Assembly (NCBI GenBank): GCA_947371755.1
Contig: CANBQT010000017.1
Span: forward strand, 1 to 52,912
Direction: 5' to 3'
From: Chitinophagaceae bacterium
Lineage (GTDB): Bacteria > Bacteroidota > Bacteroidia > Chitinophagales > Chitinophagaceae
DNA: 52,912 nt
Shown piece after piece: positions 16,734 through 24,488 of the stretch (positions within the stretch are counted from its first letter, which is position 1; every line of letters starts with the position of its first letter). The notes below the pieces were generated by a model, which saw only the letters and a list, made by a program, of their open reading frames with translations, ran no database searches and had not been told where the DNA came from. Both the position numbers and the translations under genes were made by a program.

Positions 16734-17168
16734 CTATTTTTTTAATGAATCCCTGATCTCGATCAGCAATTTATCTGTACTCGAAGGTTCTGCAGGAGCT
16801 GCAGGGGCTTCCACTTCCTTTTTCTTCATTTTATTGATGGCTTTAATCACCATAAACACTGCAAATGCCACAATAATAAAATCTATCAAATTGGTGATAA
16901 AGGAACCATACTTGATGGATACTTCTAGAATAGCTTTCTCCACAACTTTGCCACCTGCATCCTTAACTTCAGGAATAGCATCTTTCAGAACCCATTTTTT
17001 ATCATTAAAATCAACGCCACCAGTTAGCATCCCTACCATTGGCATAACAATCCCATCCACAAAGGAAGAAACGATTTTACCAAAAGATGCCCCCATTACA
17101 AATGCTACAGCGGTATCTACCAAGTTGCCACGTATGGCGAATTCTTTAAATTCTTTAATAAAACCCAT
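16734..17168 (-). CDS. mscL: Large-conductance mechanosensitive channel
   Basis: The 144-residue inner-membrane protein starts MGFIKEFKEFAIRGNLVDTA, followed by the pore-lining TM1 (VAFVMGASFGKIVSSFVDGI). A periplasmic loop of about 35 residues comes next, then TM2 (about 88-110) and a Lys/Pro/Ala-rich cytoplasmic tail ending in a helix. The channel opens under membrane tension to release solutes in osmotic downshock. It is flanked by its own gaps on both sides and appears monocistronic. Confidence 0.97.
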   Translation of the reverse strand: MGFIKEFKEFAIRGNLVDTAVAFVMGASFGKIVSSFVDGIVMPMVGMLTGGVDFNDKKWVLKDAIPEVKDAGGKVVEKAILEVSIKYGSFITNLIDFIIVAFAVFMVIKAINKMKKKEVEAPAAPAEPSSTDKLLIEIRDSLKK

Positions 17169-17284
17169 GATGAATTTGTTTTAGTTGAGTATTGAAAATA
17201 TAAATAAATTCAATACATATACAATCTTTTTAATTTTTTCTTTACTGATGTCGAATCAGCTTTGTATGCAAGAAAAGAGCAACT

Positions 17285-18169
17285 TTGCAGCAAAATTTTG
17301 CATTGCGAGAGAAGTTAATTAATTGGGGGCTTTTTACCATCCTTTCCATCATCTGGGGAAGCTCATTTATTTTAATGAAACTGGGATTGGAAACACTTAG
17401 TCCTTACCAGGTAGCTACTATCAGAATGCTTAGTGCTGGCATAGTACTCATTCCCTTTGCACTGGAAGGATTTAGAAAAATCAAAAAGAACGAGCTAGTA
17501 TACGTGACCCTTTCAGGTTTATTGGGCAGTTTTTTTCCCGCATATCTATTCTGTATTGCCGAAACAAAAATTGATAGCTCCCTTGCAGGTATCCTGAATG
17601 CACTAACCCCGCTGTTTACGATTTCAGTAGGGTTTTTCTTTTTCCAAATGAAGGCCAGTAAACAAAAATTCATGGGTGTATTAGTTGGCTTTGTGGGACT
17701 ATGTCTGCTTTTTCTCGCCCAAAAAAACATCAGTTTAGAAAATTTTAGTTACGCTTTTTTAGTATTAATCGCAACACTTTTATATGGCATCAATGTAAAT
17801 ATGGTGAGTAAACATTTACACAATACTGGGTCAATGAATATTGCTGCAGTAGCATTTACTTTTTTAATTATTCCCTGTGTTATTATTTTATATTTCACAG
17901 GATATTTTTCACTACCGCTTTTAAATGAACCAATATTAAAGTCAACCGGATACTCAGCCCTACTTGGGTTTGGTGGTACCGCTATTGCAACAGTTGTATA
18001 CTACCGGTTGGTAAAAAATGCGGGGGGATTATTTGCATCAACAGTTACTTATGGTATACCTTTTGTAGCGGTATTCTGGGGAATTCTTGGAGGTGAAAAC
18101 TTCAACCTTCTACAATTTGGTTGTATGGGCATTATTTTAATTGGTGTTTGGCTAACCAATAAAAAATAA
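17285..18169 (+). CDS. EamA/DMT family transporter, start codon uncertain
   Basis: The frame encodes about 290 residues with roughly ten membrane segments in two EamA repeats; IIWGSSFILMKLGLETLSPYQ marks the first repeat and GFGGTAIATVVYYRLV the second. Such proteins export amino acids, metabolites or drugs across the inner membrane; the substrate is not predictable. No in-frame ATG or GTG precedes TM1. The start is either TTG 17285 or, more in keeping with the family, TTG 17303 (LREKLINWGLF). A -7-like CAACTTTG at 17280-17287 would put the transcript start almost on the 17303 codon. The stop codon is inside a hairpin that serves the convergent frr gene. Confidence 0.88.
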   Translation: MQQNFALREKLINWGLFTILSIIWGSSFILMKLGLETLSPYQVATIRMLSAGIVLIPFALEGFRKIKKNELVYVTLSGLLGSFFPAYLFCIAETKIDSSLAGILNALTPLFTISVGFFFFQMKASKQKFMGVLVGFVGLCLLFLAQKNISLENFSYAFLVLIATLLYGINVNMVSKHLHNTGSMNIAAVAFTFLIIPCVIILYFTGYFSLPLLNEPILKSTGYSALLGFGGTAIATVVYYRLVKNAGGLFASTVTYGIPFVAVFWGILGGENFNLLQFGCMGIILIGVWLTNKK

Positions 18170-18198
18170 GGTCCCATTTTTTTGAAATGGAACCTTAT
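18161..18198 (-). terminator. Intrinsic terminator of frr
   Basis: ATAAGGTCCCATTT (18166-18179) pairs with AAATGGAACCTTAT (18185-18198), one wobble. On the minus strand a T run follows (18166-18161). The hairpin overlaps the stop codon of the convergent EamA gene. Confidence 0.8.
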
Positions 18199-18220
18199 CA
18201 ATTTAGGAAGTCTGTAAATT

Positions 18221-18784
18221 TTACATAGACATCATATCTTTTTCCTTAGCTGCTAAATGTTTTTCAACTAGTGCAATATGTTTATCTGTCAGATCCTGAA
18301 TGGCTTTTTCTGAATCTTTTGCTACATCTTCACTAAGACCATCTTTCTGCAATTTTTTAACTTGTTCTATCCCATCTCTACGAATATTGCGGATTGCAAT
18401 TTTTGCCTGCTCTCCTTCCCCACTTGCTTTTTTGAACAGTTCCCTTCTTCGCTCTTCAGTTAAAGGAGGCAAGAACAATCTGATCTGTACACCATCGCTC
18501 TGAGGAGTGATGCCAATATTCGCTTGCATGATAGCTTTTTCAATCGGTGCAAGCATTGTTTTTTCCCAGGGCTGAATGCTTACAGTACGGGCATCTAAGA
18601 CCGTAATATTGGCAACCTGGGCTATAGGAGTTGCAGCTCCATAATAATCCACATTAATTCCGTCAACTAAAGAAGGGGTTGCCTTACCAGCTCTAATTCT
18701 GGTTAATTCTAATTCTAAATGGCCTATCGCTTTCTTCATCGATTCTTCCGAATCTTCAATTATTAAATCTAATTCTTCTGACAT
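18221..18784 (-). CDS. frr: Ribosome recycling factor
   Basis: The 187-residue protein matches the normal RRF length and fold. The three-helix domain I starts near MKKAIGHLELELTRIRAGKATPSL and contains the conserved YYGAATPIAQVANI. Domain II carries SIQPWEK and the C-terminal helix has RRDGIEQVKKLQKDG. RRF splits post-termination ribosomes with EF-G. A perfect -7 element (TAGTTTTG) lies 21 bp upstream. pyrH, its usual neighbour, is not adjacent. Confidence 0.98.
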   Translation of the reverse strand: MSEELDLIIEDSEESMKKAIGHLELELTRIRAGKATPSLVDGINVDYYGAATPIAQVANITVLDARTVSIQPWEKTMLAPIEKAIMQANIGITPQSDGVQIRLFLPPLTEERRRELFKKASGEGEQAKIAIRNIRRDGIEQVKKLQKDGLSEDVAKDSEKAIQDLTDKHIALVEKHLAAKEKDMMSM

Positions 18785-18804
18785 TTTCTGCTGTTTAAGT
18801 GGGG

Positions 18805-18812
18805 CAAAACTA
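18805..18812 (-). promoter_or_regulatory. -7 promoter element of frr
   Basis: TAGTTTTG on the minus strand matches TAnnTTTG exactly, 20 bp before the frr ATG. Confidence 0.5.
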
Positions 18813-18950
18813 ATAAATCCTTACAAATATGCCTATTTACTATGGAGTTGAAAATAATTAAACACAAATTTGATAAAATTCAAAGCCCGAGCGTGGTTTT
18901 TTAGTCAGTTTACTTTTTAGCTTTTATCTTCGCCACTGAAAAGCATATTT

Positions 18951-19793
18951 ATGGCTAGTATACAAGAATTAGAGAGTGTTGCCTCACAAATGAGACGAGA
19001 CGTTTTACGCATGGTTCATGCGGTTCAAAGTGGTCACCCCGGAGCTGCATTAGGTTGTGCAGACTTTTTTGCAAGCTTATATTTTCATAGCATGCACCAC
19101 CATAGTGATTTTAAAATGGACGGAAAAGGAGAGGACTTGTTCTTCCTTTCGAACGGTCATTTGTCCGCAATTTTTTATTCTGCACTAGCTCATTCCGGAT
19201 ATTTTGATGTAAAGGAATTAGCTACGTTTAGAAAATTAAATTCTCGTTTACAAGGTCATCCCACCACACACGAACACTTACCTGGTGTTAGAATCGCCAG
19301 TGGTTCTTTAGGACAGGGTTTGAGTAACGCCATAGGCGCAGCCCTGGCTAAAAAAATTAATGGAGATCCACATTTGGTTTTTGCTTTATTAGGTGATGGA
19401 GAATTACAGGAAGGTCAAAACTGGGAAGCCATCATGTTTGCACCGCATAACAAAGTGGATAATTTAATTGCAACCATCGATTATAACGGACAACAGATTG
19501 ATGGACCAACCAGTAAGGTATTGTCTCTTGAGAATTTGAAAGCAAAATTCGAATCTTTCAATTGGGAAGTGCTTACCATGGATGGCAACAATATGACTGA
19601 ATTGGTGGCAGGATTAGACAAAGCAAAATCTATGACTGGCCATGGTAAACCCATCTGTATTTTAATGAAAACAGAAATGGGTAAAGGTGTAGACTTTATG
19701 GAAGGAAGTCACGAATGGCATGGTATTGCGCCAAGTGATGATCAATTAGCAAAAGCATTGGCACAGTTACCTGAAACTTTAGGTGATTATTAA
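18951..19793 (+). CDS. Transketolase, N-terminal (ThDP-binding) subunit, stand-alone
   Basis: The 280-residue protein equals only the first half of transketolase. It has SGHPGAALGCADFFASLYF with the cofactor-contacting His, FFLSNGHLSAI, the ThDP motif GDGELQEGQNWEAI with downstream D-Y-N, and a tail ending LPETLGDY. Split transketolases need a C-terminal half (pyrimidine-binding plus regulatory domains) for activity in the pentose phosphate pathway. No such gene follows: a strong terminator lies 21 bp after the stop and the next gene is convergent. It is not truncated by mutation, because length and ending fit split N-subunits. The C-half must be elsewhere in the genome. Confidence 0.93.
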   Translation: MASIQELESVASQMRRDVLRMVHAVQSGHPGAALGCADFFASLYFHSMHHHSDFKMDGKGEDLFFLSNGHLSAIFYSALAHSGYFDVKELATFRKLNSRLQGHPTTHEHLPGVRIASGSLGQGLSNAIGAALAKKINGDPHLVFALLGDGELQEGQNWEAIMFAPHNKVDNLIATIDYNGQQIDGPTSKVLSLENLKAKFESFNWEVLTMDGNNMTELVAGLDKAKSMTGHGKPICILMKTEMGKGVDFMEGSHEWHGIAPSDDQLAKALAQLPETLGDY

Positions 19794-19813
19794 TTATGCT
19801 AAACATATATAAT

Positions 19814-19845
19814 AAAAAAGCCACTGAAAATTCAGTGGCTTTTTT
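19814..19845. terminator. Bidirectional terminator between transketolase and the lolC/E-type gene
   Basis: AAAAAAGCCACTGAA (19814-19828) and TTCAGTGGCTTTTTT (19831-19845) form a perfect 15-bp stem with a two-base loop; A and T runs serve both strands. Confidence 0.93.
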
Positions 19846-19846
19846 A

Positions 19847-21058
19847 TTAAGATTTTAAAGAAAACTCCTGCAGACTTGCCTTTCGAGATGGAATATATGC
19901 TGCAAGTATCGCAATGAAAAATACAGTTCCTCCTACTAATAAAAAATCTGCAAACACCATTTTTACAGGATAATAGTTGATGATAAAAGTATCGCCACCG
20001 AGTTTGATGATTTGAAATTTTAATTGTAACCAGCAAATGGTTGCAGCGATAAGCATTCCTGCAACTCCGCCTATTCCAGCCAGCAACATCCCCTCTGTTA
20101 AAAAGATACTTTTGATCCGATGGGTATTAGCGCCCATTGCCTGCAGCACGGAAATATCTTTTTGTTTTTCTAAAACTAGCATCGTCAGCGCTCCAATCAT
20201 ATTAAATGCTGCCACTACTAAAATCAAAGAAAGAATGCCGTAAATCACCCATTTTTCAATTTGCATTACTGTATACAAACTTTGGTTCTGTTCGTAACGG
20301 GTTTGTATCTGAAAATTATTTCCCAGTAAAATTTGTAATTCTTTCTTCACTTCATCTGCATTGGCACCTGCTTTAATATCCAAAGCTGAATATTCGTCAG
20401 ATTGTAAATCCATCATAAACCGCAGGAATCCTATATTGCTGAAAACATATTTATTATCAAAATCCTGTTGCACCAAAAAAGTACCCACCGCTTCTACATT
20501 AAAAGCATTCAAGGCATCGGTTGACTGAAAGTTTTTTGCAGACCTGTTGGGCATATACAAGGTAAGCGGAGCTACCGAACGCTCCACATCCACACATGCA
20601 GCGTTTTCAATCCCTGCGCCTACCACTATTTTGGGCAGATCTGCAGTTCCCACATCGAACTTGCCTCTACGAATATGATTGGCCACTTTACTAACTGAAG
20701 TGAATTGATCATCTACTCCGCGGATATAGACGATGGAAGAACAATCTCCATTCATCAATACTGCCTTTTCCTCAACAATTGCACTTAAACCCAGTACTCC
20801 GTTTGTTGAGCGAATCTTTTTGAACTGACCCTGATTCAAATGAAAGGTCTTCCCTGTAGCAGGTGCTACCCGTATATCGGCATAGAAATCGGCATATAAA
20901 CCCTTTACAAGATCTTCAAATCCATTAAACACACTTAACACAATGATTAATGCGGCACTACCCACTGCAATAGCGGTAATACTAATCCACGCAATGAGGT
21001 TAATCGCATTGGTCGACTTCTTAGACTTGAAATAGCGCCAGGCAAATAAAAAGTTCAT
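19847..21058 (-). CDS. LolC/LolE-type ABC transporter permease (FtsX family)
   Basis: The 403-residue protein has an N-terminal membrane anchor (INLIAWISITAIAVGSAALI) and a large periplasmic domain at about 45-265. The FtsX core follows with three membrane segments, including KQKDISVLQAMGANTHRIKSIFL. This is the architecture of LolC/E, which hands lipoproteins to LolA in the Lol export system; MacB-like roles cannot be excluded. The ATP-binding partner is not adjacent. It begins six bases after rbfA, so the two are co-transcribed. The last bases reach the shared terminator. Confidence 0.87.
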   Translation of the reverse strand: MNFLFAWRYFKSKKSTNAINLIAWISITAIAVGSAALIIVLSVFNGFEDLVKGLYADFYADIRVAPATGKTFHLNQGQFKKIRSTNGVLGLSAIVEEKAVLMNGDCSSIVYIRGVDDQFTSVSKVANHIRRGKFDVGTADLPKIVVGAGIENAACVDVERSVAPLTLYMPNRSAKNFQSTDALNAFNVEAVGTFLVQQDFDNKYVFSNIGFLRFMMDLQSDEYSALDIKAGANADEVKKELQILLGNNFQIQTRYEQNQSLYTVMQIEKWVIYGILSLILVVAAFNMIGALTMLVLEKQKDISVLQAMGANTHRIKSIFLTEGMLLAGIGGVAGMLIAATICWLQLKFQIIKLGGDTFIINYYPVKMVFADFLLVGGTVFFIAILAAYIPSRKASLQEFSLKS

Positions 21059-21064
21059 AGAATA

Positions 21065-21442
21065 TTATTCCGGTTCGCTGCTAGGTGGTTTCTCTTCCTT
21101 CAATTTCCTGAAAACTTCTTCCATTTTGAATACATAATCCAGCGTATCGTCTAAATAAAAATGCAATACAGGGATTCTACGCAAACTGTGCTTTACACGA
21201 TCTGCTAACTCTTTTTTGATCTCCCAGGCCCTTTTTTCAATGGTTTTCATCACAGCCTTATCATCTTTTACTTGAAAAAGACTGATATAAATTCTTGCTT
21301 CCAAAAGGTCTGGCGTTACTTTGATGGATGAAATAGAAACCATTCCACCATCAATCATATTCAGATTTAATCTCCTAAAAATATCGTTCATTTCTTCTTG
21401 CAGAGCACTTGCCACCTGCCGTTGGCGTTTTCCTTCCTCCAT
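21065..21442 (-). CDS. rbfA: 30S ribosome-binding factor A
   Basis: The 125-residue protein shows the KH-like RbfA fold: RQRQVASALQEEMNDIFRR at the N-terminus, VSISSIKVTPDLLEARIYIS in the middle, and LRRIPVLHFYLDDTLDYVFKMEEV toward the end. RbfA assists late maturation of the 16S rRNA 5' end. It leads a two-gene operon with the LolC/E-type permease, an arrangement that looks like genome packing and not shared function. It is divergent from the MsbA-like exporter across 64 bp. Confidence 0.95.
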   Translation of the reverse strand: MEEGKRQRQVASALQEEMNDIFRRLNLNMIDGGMVSISSIKVTPDLLEARIYISLFQVKDDKAVMKTIEKRAWEIKKELADRVKHSLRRIPVLHFYLDDTLDYVFKMEEVFRKLKEEKPPSSEPE

Positions 21443-21506
21443 TTTCTAACGTTTGTTTGGCTGTAAAATTAGTTACTTTGCCGTGGATTAACCGTTTTTC
21501 CTATTT

Positions 21507-23327
21507 ATGAAGCGATTTTCAAGAATCTTGTTTTACCTGAAGGACAGAAAACAGAACATTGTTCTCTATGTAATCTTCAATATATCTTCCCTTGCATTTT
21601 CATTAGTATCATTGGGTTTATTGGGCCCTTTCTTGCAAATGTTGTTCGGATTAGATAAACAAATTATAGTAAAACCTAAGTTAGAACTTTCTTCCAAAAG
21701 CCTGCTCGATACACTTAACTATGAATTAAGTCAGCTAATCAACCTCCATGGAAAAGTGTACGCACTTGCTACAATTTGCATACTCATCATTGTTTCAATT
21801 TTTTTCAAGAACCTTTTCATATATCTGTCTTATAGAGTACTTGCGCCCATGCGTAATTATGTAATGACCAAATTACGTGCTGATCTTTATGCCAAAATCT
21901 TAGAATTGCCCATTGGTTTTTTTACTGAACAACGTAAAGGAGATATGATCAGTAGAATGAGTAATGATGCCAATGAAATTGAATGGAGTGTCATGAGCAC
22001 CCTTGAAGGTCTGCTTCGAAACCCAATGCAGATCCTCATCATATTAATCTTTATGGTTTTTATGAGTCCTGCGCTTTCACTAGTATTATTGATTTTATTA
22101 CCCATAGCTGGTTTTATCATTGGAAGGGTTAGCCGATCTTTAAAAAAGCAATCAACTGCTTCGGCTGAACATTTGGGTACCCTTATGTCCATATTAGATG
22201 AAACACTCGGTGGACTTAGAGTGATCAAGGCTTTTAATGCTGAAAAAATATTACGCACTAAATTCTTTCACACAAATGATACCCTGAATCATATTCGAAA
22301 CAAAATGAATTTCAGGCGCGACCTAGCTTCACCCATGTCTGAATTCCTGGGCGTGCTTGTTCTTTGTTGCATACTTTGGTTTGGGGGATTATTAGTACTG
22401 AATCATGAAGCAGGTTTAAGTCCGAGTGGCTTTATCATGTACATCGTATTTTTCACCCAATTACTCGAACCTGCAAAAGCATTATCAACTTCATTTTATA
22501 ATGCACAAAGAGGCAGTGCTGCCATTGCTCGAATTGAAGAAATTTTAAAAGCTCCTATTACTGTTGTAGATAATCCAAATGCAAAAGCTTTACCAGAATT
22601 CAAAAATAATATTGAGTTCAGGAATGTGTCTTTTTCTTATGAGGATGTTACCATCTTAAAAAATATCAACCTCACTATTGAAAAGGGTAAAACTATTGCC
22701 CTGGTTGGTTCTTCAGGTGCCGGAAAAAGTACATTAGCTGATCTGATCCCTAGATTTCACGACGTATCCGAAGGTGAATTATTGATCGATGGTGTGAATA
22801 TCAAAGAATACAGTTTACATTCTGTCAGGAACTTAATGGGTATCGTAACGCAGGAACCAATTTTATTCAATGACAGCATTGCAAGCAATATCGCATTGGG
22901 TATTGATAACACTAATATGGAGGCCATTGAGCACGCAGCAAAAGTTGCCAATGCCTATAACTTCATTCAATTAAAAGAAGAGAAATTCGATACCAATATC
23001 GGAGACCGAGGTAGTAAATTAAGTGGTGGTGAACGCCAGCGTGTAACCATTGCACGCGCAGTATTAAAAAACCCTCCGATACTTATTCTTGATGAAGCAA
23101 CTTCAGCACTTGATACAGAAAGTGAAAGATTAGTTCAAGATGCCATCAATAATATGATGCAGAACAGAACTTCCATTGTTATTGCTCATAGACTTTCTAC
23201 TATTCGACATGCAGATGAGATCATAGTACTTCAAAAGGGCGAGATTGCAGAAAGAGGTAGTCACGATGAACTTCTTGCAAAAGATGGAATCTATCGCCGT
23301 CTGGTGGAGATGCAGGAAGTGAAATAA
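21507..23327 (+). CDS. MsbA-like ABC exporter (fused membrane and ATPase domains)
   Basis: This 606-residue half-transporter has six membrane helices in about 1-320 (ABC_membrane type 1, with LPIGFFTEQRKGDMISRMSN as the coupling region). An ATPase domain follows with Walker A GSSGAGKST, Q-loop TQEPILF, signature LSGGERQR, Walker B PILILDEATSALD and switch His in VIAHRLS. It works as a homodimer. Length and sequence style fit lipid A/lipid flippase MsbA relatives, but drug or peptide exporters look alike, so the substrate is inferred only. It is monocistronic; the heptad array begins at the base after TAA. Confidence 0.93.
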   Translation: MKRFSRILFYLKDRKQNIVLYVIFNISSLAFSLVSLGLLGPFLQMLFGLDKQIIVKPKLELSSKSLLDTLNYELSQLINLHGKVYALATICILIIVSIFFKNLFIYLSYRVLAPMRNYVMTKLRADLYAKILELPIGFFTEQRKGDMISRMSNDANEIEWSVMSTLEGLLRNPMQILIILIFMVFMSPALSLVLLILLPIAGFIIGRVSRSLKKQSTASAEHLGTLMSILDETLGGLRVIKAFNAEKILRTKFFHTNDTLNHIRNKMNFRRDLASPMSEFLGVLVLCCILWFGGLLVLNHEAGLSPSGFIMYIVFFTQLLEPAKALSTSFYNAQRGSAAIARIEEILKAPITVVDNPNAKALPEFKNNIEFRNVSFSYEDVTILKNINLTIEKGKTIALVGSSGAGKSTLADLIPRFHDVSEGELLIDGVNIKEYSLHSVRNLMGIVTQEPILFNDSIASNIALGIDNTNMEAIEHAAKVANAYNFIQLKEEKFDTNIGDRGSKLSGGERQRVTIARAVLKNPPILILDEATSALDTESERLVQDAINNMMQNRTSIVIAHRLSTIRHADEIIVLQKGEIAERGSHDELLAKDGIYRRLVEMQEVK

Positions 23328-23355
23328 GTCAAAATTAAAAATTCAAAAGTCAAAA
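23328..23355 (+). repeat. 7-bp repeat array directly after the MsbA-like gene stop codon
   Basis: Four units, GTCAAAA, TTAAAAA, TTCAAAA and GTCAAAA, start at the base following TAA (23325-23327) and precede the terminator. Confidence 0.85.
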
Positions 23356-23372
23356 TATTTTGTTGTTAAGAC

Positions 23373-23404
23373 AAAAGCCCTCTTCAATTAAGAAAAGGGC
23401 TTTT
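23373..23404. terminator. Bidirectional terminator between the MsbA-like and DksA-like genes
   Basis: AAAAGCCCT (23373-23381) pairs with AGGGCTTTT (23396-23404) and T residues continue on the plus strand. A matching A/T arrangement serves the minus strand. An array sits on each side. Confidence 0.85.
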
Positions 23405-23443
23405 TTACTTTTTATTTTTGAATTTTGAATTTTAACTTTTGAA
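23402..23443 (-). repeat. 7-bp repeat array directly after the DksA-like gene stop codon
   Basis: Six plus-strand units, TTTTTAC, TTTTTAT, TTTTGAA, TTTTGAA, TTTTAAC and TTTTGAA, run to within two bases of the stop (23446-23448). It mirrors the array of the convergent gene across the shared terminator. Confidence 0.85.
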
Positions 23444-23445
23444 TT

Positions 23446-24483
23446 CTATTCAGCAGAGTGTCTCACCAATCCAAGCTTAGCTTCTAAGCTTAGAGTTGCA
23501 TGCGGCACTGCTCTTAAACGTGCTTTATCGATTAACTTACCTGTTACACGGCAAATACCGTAGGTTTTGTTTTCGATACGCATGATTGCTTTCTCTAAAT
23601 GGTCGATATAAGTGATCTGACGGCTGGCCATTTGGCTCAACTGTTCTCTTTCCATACTCATACTGCCATCTTCCATGGTCATGTATCGAGCATCATCATT
23701 ATCACCACCCATTTCATCTTTACGGGTAATTAATCCCTGTAAATAAGCCAGCTCTTTTTTAGCAGCTTCTAATTTCTTGGTGATTAATTCTCTGAAATCT
23801 GCCAGATCTTGATCGCTGTACTTAACTAGCATTTGATTCAAACCCGTTTTTTCTTCTTCTCTTTTTTCGAGAGGAGTATAATGTGGTTTGTAAGGAACGC
23901 TAGATTTTACATTGGTCTTAGGGATCTTGATATCCTTAATGGGTTCTGGTGCCTTTTTAACTGGTTTAGCCGAAGGTTGTGGTGCAGCTTTTACTGCAGG
24001 AACCTTCGCTTTTTGAACCGCAGGTGCTGGAGCCGGAGCTGGAGCAGGTGCTGGTTTAGGAGCTGTATGCGTTGTCGATTTAGCCAATGGTTTTTCTGGG
24101 GTTTTTGAGATAGGTTTTGGAGCCGGTTTAGCTGCCGGTTTCACAGCTGGTTTTGCAGCCGGTTTTGCTGCAACTTTATGCTTTACTTCAGGTACCACTT
24201 TTTTTGATGGGACCGTCGCCTTTACTGGTACTGCCTTTTTAGCCGGAGCTGGAGCCGCCTTAGTAACAACTTTCTTCGCAACAGGTTTAGCAACAACTTT
24301 AGGTTGAGGCTTAGCCACGGCTTTTTTTGCAGGTGCCGCTTTTTTAGCAGGAACTGACTTTTTAGCCGGAGCAGCTTTAGCAGCAGGCGCAGCTTTTTTT
24401 GCTGGCGCAGCCTTAGCTACTGGTTTTGAAGGCTTTGCAACAGGTTTTGCTGTTTTTTTCGGAGCAGGTTTTTTAGAAGGCAT
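23446..24483 (-). CDS. TraR/DksA family protein with a 200-residue Lys/Pro/Ala-rich (histone H1-like) N-terminal tail
   Basis: The 345-residue protein has two parts. Residues 1 to about 200 are low-complexity, strongly basic and built from AAPAKK, AKPAAK and PAPAPA repeats with no Cys, like the tails of H1-like and AlgP-type proteins. Residues about 218-345 are a DksA-type coiled coil (YSDQDLADFRELITKKLEAA) and C-terminal domain (YGICRVTGKLIDKARLRAVP). Only Cys311 remains of the zinc-finger cysteines, as I recall being usual for the Bacteroidota form, so zinc binding is unlikely. DksA relatives act on RNA polymerase with ppGpp; the tail may bind DNA, which is inference. It lies five bases after ileS, so co-transcription is likely. 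Bacteroidota relatives I know are near 125-130 residues. Confidence 0.9.
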   Translation of the reverse strand: MPSKKPAPKKTAKPVAKPSKPVAKAAPAKKAAPAAKAAPAKKSVPAKKAAPAKKAVAKPQPKVVAKPVAKKVVTKAAPAPAKKAVPVKATVPSKKVVPEVKHKVAAKPAAKPAVKPAAKPAPKPISKTPEKPLAKSTTHTAPKPAPAPAPAPAPAVQKAKVPAVKAAPQPSAKPVKKAPEPIKDIKIPKTNVKSSVPYKPHYTPLEKREEEKTGLNQMLVKYSDQDLADFRELITKKLEAAKKELAYLQGLITRKDEMGGDNDDARYMTMEDGSMSMEREQLSQMASRQITYIDHLEKAIMRIENKTYGICRVTGKLIDKARLRAVPHATLSLEAKLGLVRHSAE

Positions 24484-24488
24484 ACGGT

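Noticed and set aside
17266..17322. ATG start for the EamA gene at 17266
   Set aside because: This ATG is out of frame and meets a stop within about 18 codons.
24000..24480. DksA-like N-terminal tail as a frameshift or assembly artefact
   Set aside because: The frame is continuous from a good ATG, composition is consistently Lys/Pro/Ala, codons are varied, and it lies five bases after ileS as expected for the family.
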